64,000 nucleotides of DNA from a bacterium (GCA_004172935.1 SDZD01000009.1:62001-126000); one strand, 5' to 3'. Shown: positions 1 through 8,788, counted from the first letter of the stretch. Numbers and translations are program-made. Notes: generated by a model from the sequence alone, not told the origin.

Positions 1-2
1 TA

Positions 3-1628
3 ATGACCGACTTGCTAACTCCTGCTTTTGCTGCCCCCTCTGGGAAAGATGCGCTCCGCTGTATCAACGTCATCAACTTCATCCGCGAAATCGAACCCCG
101 CTTCAAGATGGACATGATGCTCCCTGTGCAGAAGCAAATGGAATTGCTGCTGGAACATAAGCTCCCCGCCACATGGCTATTGCAGTTCGACGCGCTGGTT
201 TCTGGCCCCTTCGTCGAATTTCTCAAAACCCACATGGCCCCCAACCACGAAGTCGGTTTCTGGTTCGAGATGAACGAGAAGCACTGCAAAACCGCAGAAG
301 TAGAGTGGCGAGGTCGTCCCGGCTACGAATGGGATCACATCCCCCACGTCGCATTCACCATCGGCTATACCGAGGCCGAACGAATCAAGTTAGCCGATAC
401 CGCCATGCGCGAATTCAAACGGGTATGGGGCCGCTATCCAAGTTCGGTGGCCAGTTGGAACCTCGATTCCTTCACTATGGCTCACCTCACCGAGCATTAC
501 GGCATCGACGCCTATGCCGTATGCCGCGACCAAATCGCCACCGATGGCTTCACCATCTGGGGCGCTCCCATCGCGGGCTACTACCCCAGCAAAGCCAATT
601 GTTGGAGTCCCGCCCTTTCCAAAAGCAACCAAATCTCCACCCCAGTCTTTCGCATGTTAGGGCAAGACCCGGTCTATTACTATCAAAAAGAGTGGACGAT
701 ACCAGGAGGCCGACGCCTCGGAGAACCCGATACGATGGAGCCAGTGTGGACATCGGGGCGCTCTCCCCACTTCATCGACGGCTTTCTGAATATGATCGCC
801 GAAGCCCCCACACTGCGCTTCGCCTACGCCCAACTCGGACAGGAAAACACCTTCCCGTGGGACCAACAAAAGGACGGCTACCCCATCCAAATGAAAGCAC
901 TCGCTGAGCTTCGCGATAAAGGCGAGGTTCATGTCGAGACGATGGGCGATTCGGGCCGCAGGTTCAAACGCGCCTTCACCACCACCCCCGCTCAGGCTCA
1001 GGTACAGCTAGAAGACCCCTTCGGCAACACCGACCCCGCCCAAAAATCCGTCTGGTATCAAAGCCGCTTCTACCGCGCCAATCTCCACATCAAGGGCGAT
1101 CTGCCGTTCCTGCGCGACCTGACCACATACAGCGACACCAACCCACAACCCTTTTTGAAACAGGCCACGCGCCTCCACGATGTCGAACAAAGAATGCCAG
1201 CCATCTTGGACGGCTACCATTGGAGCAAAAACCCCGGTTCCCGCACCGAAGAAGGAGCGGGCGGATATTTGACTGTGGCCGGAACTCGTCTGCGCCTTTC
1301 AGGAACACCTAAAATCACCGAATCAGGCTCTACTCTTACAGTAGAAATCCCAGTCGGCGGCGAAAAAGTGCTCTGCCTCCGCTTTGAGGAAAAAGAACTC
1401 TCCTGCTGGCTCACGCCCAAATCACCGGAGTTGCTCACCCTTTCCTTCGAATGGGATTCCACCAAGGCTCCACCAATAGAAGTTACACCTCAACAAGTCG
1501 CCTACAAAGCCCCTAACTTCGCCTACAAAGTCAGTATCGAAGACGCCACGGCAACCTCCACCCCCAACGGCTGGACTGCCACCGCCAAAAAACGCGAACT
1601 AACCCTCAATCTAGCCCAACCCAAATAA
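3..1628 (+). CDS. Secreted carbohydrate-active barrel protein (polysaccharide deacetylase-like), probably 5' truncated
   Basis: The 541-residue reading frame has an N-terminal half that resembles (beta/alpha)-barrel polysaccharide deacetylases or GH38/57-type enzymes, with the segments WLLQFDAL (about residue 57), HEVGFWFEMNE (about 82) and SVASWNLDSFTMAHL (about 147). The C-terminal 120 residues are beta-rich and may be an accessory domain. The first residues (LLTPAFAAPSG) look like the end of a signal peptide, and the codon before the first ATG is not a stop in the visible bases. The true start is therefore probably upstream of the window and the protein is exported. I cannot name the substrate or the catalytic residues. 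It is followed by a short repeat-bearing gap and a convergent dehydrogenase gene. Confidence 0.55.
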   Translation: MTDLLTPAFAAPSGKDALRCINVINFIREIEPRFKMDMMLPVQKQMELLLEHKLPATWLLQFDALVSGPFVEFLKTHMAPNHEVGFWFEMNEKHCKTAEVEWRGRPGYEWDHIPHVAFTIGYTEAERIKLADTAMREFKRVWGRYPSSVASWNLDSFTMAHLTEHYGIDAYAVCRDQIATDGFTIWGAPIAGYYPSKANCWSPALSKSNQISTPVFRMLGQDPVYYYQKEWTIPGGRRLGEPDTMEPVWTSGRSPHFIDGFLNMIAEAPTLRFAYAQLGQENTFPWDQQKDGYPIQMKALAELRDKGEVHVETMGDSGRRFKRAFTTTPAQAQVQLEDPFGNTDPAQKSVWYQSRFYRANLHIKGDLPFLRDLTTYSDTNPQPFLKQATRLHDVEQRMPAILDGYHWSKNPGSRTEEGAGGYLTVAGTRLRLSGTPKITESGSTLTVEIPVGGEKVLCLRFEEKELSCWLTPKSPELLTLSFEWDSTKAPPIEVTPQQVAYKAPNFAYKVSIEDATATSTPNGWTATAKKRELTLNLAQPK

Positions 1629-1709
1629 TCAACATCTCTCCCCCCAAACTTTAGGGCTATGACCTGCCATGTCCGCGAGAGAGCGTGGCCAAAAGCCGGG
1701 GAGGGGCGC

Positions 1710-1753
1710 GAAACGGGAACTAAAAACTAATCACTAACGACTAAAAACTAATC
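1710..1753. repeat. Short direct repeat (ACTAAAAACTAATC unit)
   Basis: Two copies of ACTAAAAACTAATC, separated by about eight bases, lie between the convergent genes ending at 1628 and 1748. A reverse-complement relative of the same A/T-rich unit occurs in the loop of the hairpin at 17392-17449, so it is probably a dispersed simple repeat. Confidence 0.5.
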
Positions 1754-2812
1754 CCCCACATCCACAATCGCCTTCACACAAGTCGCCCGATTCTCTAACA
1801 CATATTCAAATGCCTCTGGCACTTGCTGAAGCGAAAACCGCTTCGAGATGAGCGGTTTCACGTCCACTTTCCCACTCGCTAAAAGCTGTACTCCGGTCGG
1901 AAAGGTGTTGTTGTAGCGAAAAATCGGGCGCAGCGTAATTTCGCGCACGATGAGGTCGTTCACGTTCACTTCAGCGCTATCCCCCGGCGGCATTCCGATC
2001 AGAACCACCACTCCCCCGGCTCGACACGCGCCAATCGCCGCTGAAAGCGCCGAAGGATGCCCCGCACATTCGATGCAGACATCGGCTCCCAGTCCTTCGG
2101 TCAACTCGTGCGCAACCGCTTTGAGTTCGTCAGCATCGCCCTCAATAACGCGCGTAGCCCCAATTTGCAGCGCCACTTCCAATCGCTCTTTCACTCGGTC
2201 AGAAATGATGATGTTAGTCGCCCCCGCCGCTTTGCAAGCCAACAGGTTCATCAACCCAATCGGTCCAGCCCCGGTGATAACGACGGTATCGCCCATCTTG
2301 ACGGGCGCCACACGCGCGGCATATATCCCCGTCGAAAGCGGCTCGATCATCGCTCCTTCTTCGAGCGAAACGTTATCCGGCAACTTAAAGCAAAAATCCG
2401 CTTTATGGTTAACGAATGAGCAAAACGAGCCATCATCGGGTGGCGTCGCGAAGAAGAAAATATCCGGGCACAAATTGTATTGCCCACGCTTCATGTAAAA
2501 ATGCGAGGCGGCAGTCGAAAGTCGCGGCACGCCCGGCTCAATCGCCACACGGTCGCCTTCTTTCAGATGCGAAACTCCCTCGCCCACCGCCACCACAGTT
2601 CCGGCGCACTCATGCCCCAAAATCATCGGCTTCTCGACCACGAAATCGCCGATTCGCCCATGCTCGAAATAGTGGACATCCGAGCCACAAATACCAACTT
2701 TGCCTATGCGAACCTGAACTTCGCCGCGTGCGGGCGAAGCGGGAACGGGCACCTGGTCAACGCGCAAATCGCGCACGCCGTGCAACACGGCAGCGGGCAT
2801 GGTGTTTGTCAT
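1748..2812 (-). CDS. Zinc-dependent medium-chain dehydrogenase, sorbitol (L-iditol 2-) dehydrogenase-like
   Basis: This 354-residue enzyme of the sorbitol/xylitol dehydrogenase family is expected to oxidise a polyol to a ketose with NAD+ in the cytoplasm. Visible motifs are GICGSD (catalytic zinc Cys42), GHE (His67, Glu68), the YNLCPD and ATPPDDG signatures near 112-128, and the Rossmann motif GAGPIG near 190. The loop at about 93-115, which carries four structural-zinc cysteines in many relatives, keeps only Cys115. That resembles animal sorbitol dehydrogenases, which bind only the catalytic zinc. The exact polyol cannot be fixed from sequence. The gene stands alone, convergent with the upstream carbohydrate protein. 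Confidence 0.85.
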   Translation of the reverse strand: MTNTMPAAVLHGVRDLRVDQVPVPASPARGEVQVRIGKVGICGSDVHYFEHGRIGDFVVEKPMILGHECAGTVVAVGEGVSHLKEGDRVAIEPGVPRLSTAASHFYMKRGQYNLCPDIFFFATPPDDGSFCSFVNHKADFCFKLPDNVSLEEGAMIEPLSTGIYAARVAPVKMGDTVVITGAGPIGLMNLLACKAAGATNIIISDRVKERLEVALQIGATRVIEGDADELKAVAHELTEGLGADVCIECAGHPSALSAAIGACRAGGVVVLIGMPPGDSAEVNVNDLIVREITLRPIFRYNNTFPTGVQLLASGKVDVKPLISKRFSLQQVPEAFEYVLENRATCVKAIVDVGD

Positions 2813-3182
2813 GAGAATCGCTCTGCCAGTTTGGCCGCTTTTCCCTGAACCGTAGAGTCCCCACGGACAGGAATTTCATCACACGCTCCGAACCTTCTTT
2901 TCCAAGATTATCCCCCAATACTGATAAACTTAATTCCATTAATGGGCCTCTTCCCTCGCCCAACACTACTTAAAAAAGCGCCTTCCAGTGCAAGTCACCC
3001 GAAAACTTGCTCAATCAATCCACTGACTAATTTTAAACACCTAAACCCACACAAACCGCCCAATTAATCAATTTGAAAGCTTGATTAATCCCTCAAAATA
3101 ATTAATTGCTCGCCAATTTCCGGCTATTTGCCCGCTATTCAATCTTTGCCTCGCCACGACATGAAACGCGCACTCTTTTCCT
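2813..3182. other. Gene-free divergent intergenic region, AT-rich
   Basis: These 370 bases separate the divergent dehydrogenase and the PilT-N/GYF gene, and must hold both promoters. A GATAAT hexamer on the minus strand (2907-2912 as ATTATC on plus) could be the -10 of the dehydrogenase. An inverted repeat ATTAATCAA/TTGATTAAT at 3063-3071 and 3081-3089 with a 9-base spacer could be an operator for the rightward gene. I see no coding sequence or tRNA here. Confidence 0.4.
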
Positions 3183-4385
3183 ATGGAACTTGACCGTTTA
3201 CTCGAAATCATGGCTTCCAAGGGCAGCCCCCAGGCGCACCTCGTTTCCGGTCAAGCCCTCTACATTTGGAGCGATAGCGGCTGGCAGCAATCCGGCATCC
3301 CGCTGGCCCCCGGTCGCCTCAACCGGATGTTGTCCCTCGCCGCACCCTCCGATGTCCGCTCCGTCATCCACGACCAAAACGCGCGCTACTACTTCGAGGC
3401 ACTGGGGCCAGCGGGCCGCTACCGTGTCAACGTCGAGGCAATCGCGGGCCAGCGCTCCGTTTTCGTTACTCTTCTTGATGGCTATGGTGCCCCACTGCGC
3501 CCCGTTGACACGACCGACACAGTCATTGCCCCCCTCTTCGAAGACGATGAGGATGACGAATGGGTGCAAGCCGCCGCTATCAACGAGTGGTTCTACGCCC
3601 ACGCGGGGCACACAATGGGGCCACATTCCTTCGAGCAGATGGCTTCCCTCCTCAAATCGGGCGCCCTTCCCGGCGAAACCCCGGTCTTCGATTCGCGTGT
3701 TGGCGACTGGCAACCAGCCAAATTCTCCGATCTAGGGCGCCTCTATCCACCCGAAAAAAAGACCGAATGGGTGTCCCCTTCAGTTTCGGACTGGCAGCCT
3801 CCCACTAAAATCGAGATTCAAGCCGAGAAAATTTTGGTCGGCACTCTATCAATGGGCGGCATTGCAGTCGTCCTCGCCCTGATAGGCTGGATTACTATCG
3901 CCCAGGTACGAGGCTCTAATCGCGCTTTCGACTACTCGACGCAAGCCATAACCGCCGCCGAACAGCTCAGCATAGGCACACCTTCCGGCGCTATCCACAA
4001 TATCCGCTTGCAACGCAGCGACGCCGAACCCGATGTCTACTCAGGCAAGGCCCAATACAGCAACAACTATCTCGCCGATGTGCGAATAGAAGCCGACAAA
4101 CGCGATTTCTGGTCGAAGCCCACCGATTGGCGCTTAGTGGTTCAACCCCACGACTTTTCCACCGAATTGGAGCCGCTAGTCCAAGATCGCATGAACCAAC
4201 AATACATCGCCACCGGGAATAATTTTCGCATTGACGATGTTTCTCTTTTTCATGGCGACCACAACCTCTACTCTGGCAGTTGCCACTGGGACGACGACAC
4301 CACAGGCGCCGTTTACACCGAGATAACTGCCTTCAACAGCGACGGCGAAATCTCCGAATGGAAATTGACCGTCGATCCTAATTGA
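3183..4385 (+). CDS. Membrane protein with PilT-N-like domain, GYF_2 domain and one membrane segment
   Basis: The 400-residue protein has three parts. Residues 1-100 (LDRLLEIMASKGSPQAHL, then YRVNVEAIAGQRSVFVTLL) match the pattern of the N-terminal PAS-like domain of PilT/PilB ATPases. Residues about 136-185 (WFYAHAGHTMGPHSFEQM...VFDSRVGDWQP) form a GYF_2 domain, usually a peptide-binding module. One hydrophobic helix lies at about 221-243, followed by a roughly 155-residue C-terminal domain I do not recognise. There is no Walker A motif, so this is not an ATPase. The role is inferred only as a membrane-anchored adaptor, possibly linked to type IV pilus-like machinery. No pilus ATPase genes are nearby. 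Confidence 0.6.
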   Translation: MELDRLLEIMASKGSPQAHLVSGQALYIWSDSGWQQSGIPLAPGRLNRMLSLAAPSDVRSVIHDQNARYYFEALGPAGRYRVNVEAIAGQRSVFVTLLDGYGAPLRPVDTTDTVIAPLFEDDEDDEWVQAAAINEWFYAHAGHTMGPHSFEQMASLLKSGALPGETPVFDSRVGDWQPAKFSDLGRLYPPEKKTEWVSPSVSDWQPPTKIEIQAEKILVGTLSMGGIAVVLALIGWITIAQVRGSNRAFDYSTQAITAAEQLSIGTPSGAIHNIRLQRSDAEPDVYSGKAQYSNNYLADVRIEADKRDFWSKPTDWRLVVQPHDFSTELEPLVQDRMNQQYIATGNNFRIDDVSLFHGDHNLYSGSCHWDDDTTGAVYTEITAFNSDGEISEWKLTVDPN

Positions 4386-4437
4386 AGCGTGCTTGTTGAA
4401 CCCTATGCGCTGAGGTCTTCATACTCGCGCCAGCTAT

Positions 4438-4854
4438 ATGATCCCTTTAATTGCCGAAAAAGACATCTCGCTTGCGCGTTTGCAATCCGTCTTCGAGTCG
4501 GCGTTTGTGGAAAATGACGTGGACGAGGACGGCGACCTTTACATTCGCACCGAAAACGGCACCAAAATCTTCGTGTCACTCGACGAGCGCAACAAACTCG
4601 TCCGCTTCACTGCCCTCTATGGTTTAAAAGAGGATGCCTCCGAATCGGACAGAATCGCTCTCGCCAATACACTGAACGACAACATCGTTTTCGTGCGCTT
4701 TTCCGCAACAACGCGCAACTCGCTCGTATGCGACTATTACTTGCCCTACAACGGCGCGGCTTCGCCGCTCCATGTCGTAACGGTGACGCGACTCTTCAAT
4801 CGCATCATCGCTTCCTCGCTCGGCGAATATGACACCGCCGACATCTTGCTTTGA
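4438..4854 (+). CDS. YbjN-like domain protein
   Basis: A 138-residue soluble protein whose layout resembles the YbjN family: an N-terminal helix, a DEDGDLYI strand near 30, a hydrophobic central strand and a C-terminal helix VTRLFNRIIASSL. YbjN-like proteins are small and often act as chaperone-like or regulatory factors; the function here is unknown. The stop codon overlaps the TTG start of rsmA (TTGA), so the two are almost certainly cotranscribed and translationally coupled. Confidence 0.55.
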   Translation: MIPLIAEKDISLARLQSVFESAFVENDVDEDGDLYIRTENGTKIFVSLDERNKLVRFTALYGLKEDASESDRIALANTLNDNIVFVRFSATTRNSLVCDYYLPYNGAASPLHVVTVTRLFNRIIASSLGEYDTADILL

Positions 4855-5705
4855 CTTCGCTTCCATTTGACCCCGCCGACTACGCCGAGGCCCGCTCCAC
4901 GCTCGGCTCGCTCGGCGCACAACCCAATAAATCGCTCGGCCAGAACTTCCTGCTCGACAAAGATGCCCTCGACGCTATCTGCGACGCGGCAGGACTCCAA
5001 CCAACCGACTCCGTGCTGGAAATCGGCCCTGGCCTCGGCGCGCTCACGGTTCGCCTTCTGGCGCGCGCGCAGCATGTCACGGCCATCGAGAAAGACACCA
5101 AGTTCGCCTCATTCCTCACCAAAAAACTCAAGAGAGAAGGCTTCAAACTCGTTGGCGCCGATGCCCTCGAAGTGACTTGGGACACGCTTGGCTTACCACA
5201 GGAAAACGTCAAAATCGTCGCGAACCTGCCCTACTCGATTTCCAAGCCAGTGCTGCGCCGCATCATCGAGGAGTGGCGCGAACATCTCACCAGTGCCACC
5301 GTTTTAGTCCAACGCGAAGTCGCCTTCCGCCTCACTGCGGCGCCTAACACCGAACACTACGGCCCGATGTCGATTATGGCTCAACTCTACACGCGCGCCA
5401 ACATGGTCTTCGACATCGCCCCTGAAGCCTTTCTGCCAGCGCCCAAAGTTGTCTCAACGGTCGTCCACTTCGAGATGCTGCCCGCCCCGTCGATTGAACT
5501 TGCCAGCGAAACACGCTTCTGGACGACGGTACGAGCCGCCTTCGGCCAGCGCCGTAAAAATTTAGGCAACACGCTCAAACCACTGGCCCCACGCGAAAAA
5601 CTGGCTCAGATATTTGAGCAAACTTCAATCGACCCGAAACGGCGAGGCGAAACGCTTTCTATCCAAGAGTTCGAATTATTGGCAAGAGCGATCTGGAGCG
5701 ATTAA
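4851..5705 (+). CDS. rsmA: 16S rRNA (adenine(1518)-N(6)/adenine(1519)-N(6))-dimethyltransferase
   Basis: RsmA/KsgA dimethylates two adjacent adenines in the 3' hairpin of 16S rRNA using S-adenosylmethionine, late in 30S assembly. The 284-residue length is normal. Diagnostic motifs are NKSLGQNFLLD near residue 27, the SAM-binding LEIGPGLGALT near 57, and NLPYSIS near 125 (motif IV). The start is TTG at 4851, overlapping the previous stop by four bases; no ATG lies close enough to preserve the N-terminal motif. IspE lies downstream, and rsmA-ispE neighbourhood is common in bacteria. Confidence 0.96.
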   Translation: MTSLPFDPADYAEARSTLGSLGAQPNKSLGQNFLLDKDALDAICDAAGLQPTDSVLEIGPGLGALTVRLLARAQHVTAIEKDTKFASFLTKKLKREGFKLVGADALEVTWDTLGLPQENVKIVANLPYSISKPVLRRIIEEWREHLTSATVLVQREVAFRLTAAPNTEHYGPMSIMAQLYTRANMVFDIAPEAFLPAPKVVSTVVHFEMLPAPSIELASETRFWTTVRAAFGQRRKNLGNTLKPLAPREKLAQIFEQTSIDPKRRGETLSIQEFELLARAIWSD

Positions 5706-5735
5706 ACCCTACTCGTTTAATTCAACCTCCTCGCC

Positions 5736-6302
5736 ATGAACCAGCAAGCGCTCAATTTACCTTTGGGCCTACAGCTCGAAACGCCGCGCCTCCTGCTGTG
5801 CGCGCCCCGCGAAAACGAAGAAATCGGCCCTGAACTCAACGCTATCGTGTGTGCCTCGTGGAACGAACTACGTGAGTGGATGCCCTGGGCCAAGATGCTC
5901 CCCACTCAAGAAGACTCCATCATGAGCGCCCGCCAAGCCTTGTGGAAGTGGAGTAACCATAGCGAGTTCGATTTCACTTTGCGCCTTCGCCGCACCCGTC
6001 AAATCGTCGGCAAATGCGGCTTGCATACCCTCGAAACCAACGTCGGACGCGCCGAAATCGGCTACTGGCTCGATTCGCGCGTGCAGGGACAGGGCCTCAT
6101 GACCGAAGCAGTCACTCGCATGGTTTCGTTCGCCGACGCCCTCGGCTTCCAGCGCCTGGAAATCCGTTGCGATGCCCGCAACGCCCGTTCTATCGCCATC
6201 GCCCGTCGCCTCGGCTTCGAACACGAGGGCACCATGCGCCGCGTCCGCTTCGACAACCAAAATCGTCTGTGCGACATGGCCATCTGGGCGCGTCTCCGCT
6301 GA
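5736..6302 (+). CDS. GNAT family N-acetyltransferase (RimJ/RimL type)
   Basis: The 188-residue protein fits the RimJ/RimL branch of GNAT acetyltransferases: LETPRLLLCAPRENE at the N-terminus, VGKCGLHTLE, then AEIGYWLDSRVQGQGLMTEAV, which carries the acetyl-CoA-binding R/Q-x-x-G-x-G/A region, and a C-terminal NARSIAIARRLGFEHEG motif. It would acetylate an alpha-amino group of a ribosomal or other protein, or a small molecule; the substrate is not deducible. It sits between rsmA (30 bases upstream) and ispE (37 bases downstream), in the same orientation. Confidence 0.88.
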   Translation: MNQQALNLPLGLQLETPRLLLCAPRENEEIGPELNAIVCASWNELREWMPWAKMLPTQEDSIMSARQALWKWSNHSEFDFTLRLRRTRQIVGKCGLHTLETNVGRAEIGYWLDSRVQGQGLMTEAVTRMVSFADALGFQRLEIRCDARNARSIAIARRLGFEHEGTMRRVRFDNQNRLCDMAIWARLR

Positions 6303-6339
6303 TACTTCACCGCAAAACTGAACACTCTACGCAGCTCTT

Positions 6340-7236
6340 ATGGCCATCTTTCGCGCGCGGTCAAGCGCCAAAATCAATCTCTCGCTCGATATTCTCGAAC
6401 GCTTGCCCAACGGCTACCATACCCTGAGTTCTCTGGTTCACCCAGTCGGATTATGGGATGAACTGGAACTCGAATTTCACGATACCAATCCTCAAATCGT
6501 TTTTCACTGCGACAACGAACAACTTCAAAGCGACGACAACCTGTGCGTGCGTGCCTTCAAAGCATGGCGCGACGCCACAGGCTTTGAGGGCGGTGCCTCC
6601 ATTCGGCTCAAAAAGAACATTCCCTTTGGCGCGGGACTTGGCGGTGGCTCTGGCAACGCAGCAGCAGTGCTTCAGATGGCCAATGCGGGGGCACTCCATA
6701 TTAGCGAAGACGAACTGCTGCCAATTGCCGCCAAACTCGGCGCCGATGTGCCGCTCTTTCTGCAACCGACTCCGGTATTGATGGAAGGCATTGGCGAGCA
6801 ATTAACTTTGGTAAATCCGCTCGAAGGTTGGGTTGTACTGCTTAAGCCACATGAGGGATTCGCCACCCCCGCCATTTACCGCGCATGGGACGAGGGGCAA
6901 CTGCAAAGCCACAATGGGACACAGGCTCTACTCAAAGTGTGGGAACAAGGCGAAGTCGCAACGGTCGCGCCACTGCTAACCAACGACCTCGAACGCGCGG
7001 CGAAATTGGTATCGCCACTACCGGGGCGCTGCATCGAACTACTTGACGAAGCAGGGGGCCTCGGAGCGCGCCTCAGCGGCTCAGGATCTGCATGTTTTGC
7101 ATTGTGTTCGAGTGTTGTAGAAGCACGCGAAGTCCAAAGTAAAATCGAACTTGAATTGGCTAAAGACGTGCTTCTAGAAGGTGCCACGACTTTCGTTGCT
7201 CCACTGGTTGCACGGGGCGTGGAACTACTGCCTTAA
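6340..7236 (+). CDS. ispE: 4-diphosphocytidyl-2-C-methyl-D-erythritol kinase
   Basis: IspE is a GHMP kinase that phosphorylates CDP-methylerythritol in the non-mevalonate isoprenoid pathway. The 298-residue protein has the N-terminal SSAKINLSLDILERLPNGYH motif, the ATP-binding loop GAGLGGGSGNAAAV near residue 97, and the C-terminal GLGARLSGSGSACFAL motif near 240. It follows rsmA and a GNAT gene on the same strand with short gaps, so a shared transcript is likely. Confidence 0.95.
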   Translation: MAIFRARSSAKINLSLDILERLPNGYHTLSSLVHPVGLWDELELEFHDTNPQIVFHCDNEQLQSDDNLCVRAFKAWRDATGFEGGASIRLKKNIPFGAGLGGGSGNAAAVLQMANAGALHISEDELLPIAAKLGADVPLFLQPTPVLMEGIGEQLTLVNPLEGWVVLLKPHEGFATPAIYRAWDEGQLQSHNGTQALLKVWEQGEVATVAPLLTNDLERAAKLVSPLPGRCIELLDEAGGLGARLSGSGSACFALCSSVVEAREVQSKIELELAKDVLLEGATTFVAPLVARGVELLP

Positions 7237-7248
7237 GAAGTTCAGAAG

Positions 7249-7656
7249 ATGCCTTTTATTGCCTCCGAAGCCATCTCGTTCGATTCAACCACCGTATTAA
7301 CGGCGTTCGTTTCGTTCGCATTGAGTGTGGGCGCAGCAGCGCTCGCCATTCGACTCTACTCACTGTTGCGAACCGGCCAGATGGGCGCTTCATGGCGCGT
7401 CCTCATCATCGCCTCAGTGCTGTTTGCTCTGCTTCAAGCCACTCGATTGGCTGAAGTCGTTTCCCCCTCAGTCCACGCCCTACGCTTCTCCTCGTTCGTA
7501 GAGGTGGTCTTTATCCTCGCCCTCGCTTACGCCTTCTGGCTGCAGAAGCAAGTCTTCGAAGAGCATATCCACCGTCATCCGCAGCAAATTGAAGAAGAGG
7601 AAGAAGAATCCGACCTCGAACCCGATGCGCTCTCGACCTACGAGCGCTATTCTTGA
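7249..7656 (+). CDS. Small three-helix membrane protein with acidic tail
   Basis: The 135-residue protein begins 12 bases after ispE and is probably in the same operon. Hydrophobic segments lie at about 13-37, 46-67 and 78-98, followed by a cytoplasmic-looking tail rich in Glu and Asp (a run of acids near 113-123). I recognise no family. The topology resembles small membrane sensors or adaptors, but no function can be assigned. Confidence 0.6.
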   Translation: MPFIASEAISFDSTTVLTAFVSFALSVGAAALAIRLYSLLRTGQMGASWRVLIIASVLFALLQATRLAEVVSPSVHALRFSSFVEVVFILALAYAFWLQKQVFEEHIHRHPQQIEEEEEESDLEPDALSTYERYS

Positions 7657-7736
7657 CCGCTGTTTGTGGTTGAGCGATACTTTCCCCAATGATCTTCGTC
7701 TTGCAACGAATACCTACGCCCGCTCCGACATTATGC

Positions 7737-7811
7737 GGGCGAAAGCCTCACCGGTTGTGAGGGACTGTCTTATAAACAGTTGCAAGGCGGGTTCGACTCC
7801 CGTTTCGCCTA
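7737..7811 (+). tRNA. tRNA-Ile(UAU) candidate
   Basis: A 75-base cloverleaf can be folded by hand: acceptor GGGCGAA/TTCGCCT with one G-U pair, D stem CCTC/GAGG, anticodon stem ACTGT/ACAGT with loop CTTATAA, T arm with loop TTCGACT, discriminator A. The anticodon at 7771-7773 is TAT, which reads AUA. CCA is not encoded. Position 8 is A instead of the near-universal U, and the variable loop is six bases, so the molecule is somewhat divergent. Confidence 0.75.
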
Positions 7812-7874
7812 TATGAACCGCTGGCTTCATGCAGGCAACCCCAATTTCTCCAATTTGTAATAGCGCGCTATGCT

Positions 7875-8750
7875 GTGTGCGTGCCTTCTGCATTCGACGC
7901 TCTGTGCGGTGCCATTTTATCGGCGGGTATCCGCCAATGGGTGAGAATATGCGGGCGCGCGACAAGCGCACAACACTCGCCCTGGCTCGATTCCCCTTTT
8001 GGTTCGCGCGGTGCCATTGGCGCCCAGTTTTACCTTCCTCTCGCCAAGCACGAAAATTTAAGCGTGCGTGAGGATGCCGATGGCGGACTTCTGGAAAGTT
8101 TCGACGCACTACGCGGTCCTAATTTCGATCCCGACAAAGTTCATCCCCTCATCCGCGAATTTTACGAACATACCTCACGCTTCGAATTTGATGTTTGGAG
8201 CGAAGCCTCTCCAATACCTAGCCTGTTTTTGTGGATGTTGACACGCTTCGTCTCGCAGAGCATGGATCAACTCAACTTCCCGGTCTCTTCTCTGGAACTG
8301 GCTCATGGCATGAAATCGGGCGTCGTTACTCTGCACCGCGCCGATAACACACGCGCCTATACCGTCTGGTTACGCCAACTCAACGCATCGGGGCGCATGA
8401 TTTACACCGAATTCTGCGGCATTGGACAGCCACCTCTGGCACAAGGCCCCTGCCTGAAAGTGTCATTTCCGCTTCCACACGGCAGTTCGACGGTGTTTCT
8501 TCGCCCTATCAACGAACAAAACGGCGCCTTTCGCATCGAATCACAGGGACAGAAATTTGGCGATAGCGGTTTTTACCGTATGGTTGCCAGTGGAGGTAAA
8601 AAGCACTGGGACGTGCGTTATCTCGCCTCACTCCACGAGAAACTTCATCTGTATGTCGATGCCAAGGGCGTCCTGCGCACCGACCATAGTATCTCGTTCA
8701 TGGGCCTAACTATTTTGCGTCTGCACTACCGTATGGCGCGTACTTCGTGA
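7875..8750 (+). CDS. Conserved hypothetical protein
   Basis: A 291-residue soluble protein with no catalytic motif I can name. From about residue 48 it is highly patterned: GAIGAQFYLPL, then FYEHTSRFEFDVWSE near 95, a hydrophobic FLWMLTRFVSQSMDQLNFPVS segment near 116, GMKSGVVTL near 146, CLKVSFPLPHG near 194, and a C-terminal LRTDHSISFMGLTILRLHYRM. I recall similar uncharacterised proteins in actinobacteria and related phyla. The start is uncertain: GTG at 7875 is the longest choice and GTG at 7941 also fits. It slightly overlaps the extended frame of mobA. Confidence 0.6.
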   Translation: MCVPSAFDALCGAILSAGIRQWVRICGRATSAQHSPWLDSPFGSRGAIGAQFYLPLAKHENLSVREDADGGLLESFDALRGPNFDPDKVHPLIREFYEHTSRFEFDVWSEASPIPSLFLWMLTRFVSQSMDQLNFPVSSLELAHGMKSGVVTLHRADNTRAYTVWLRQLNASGRMIYTEFCGIGQPPLAQGPCLKVSFPLPHGSSTVFLRPINEQNGAFRIESQGQKFGDSGFYRMVASGGKKHWDVRYLASLHEKLHLYVDAKGVLRTDHSISFMGLTILRLHYRMARTS

Positions 8751-8788
8751 ACTGCCACCATCCGTTTAGCACACTGTTCCAGCAATCA

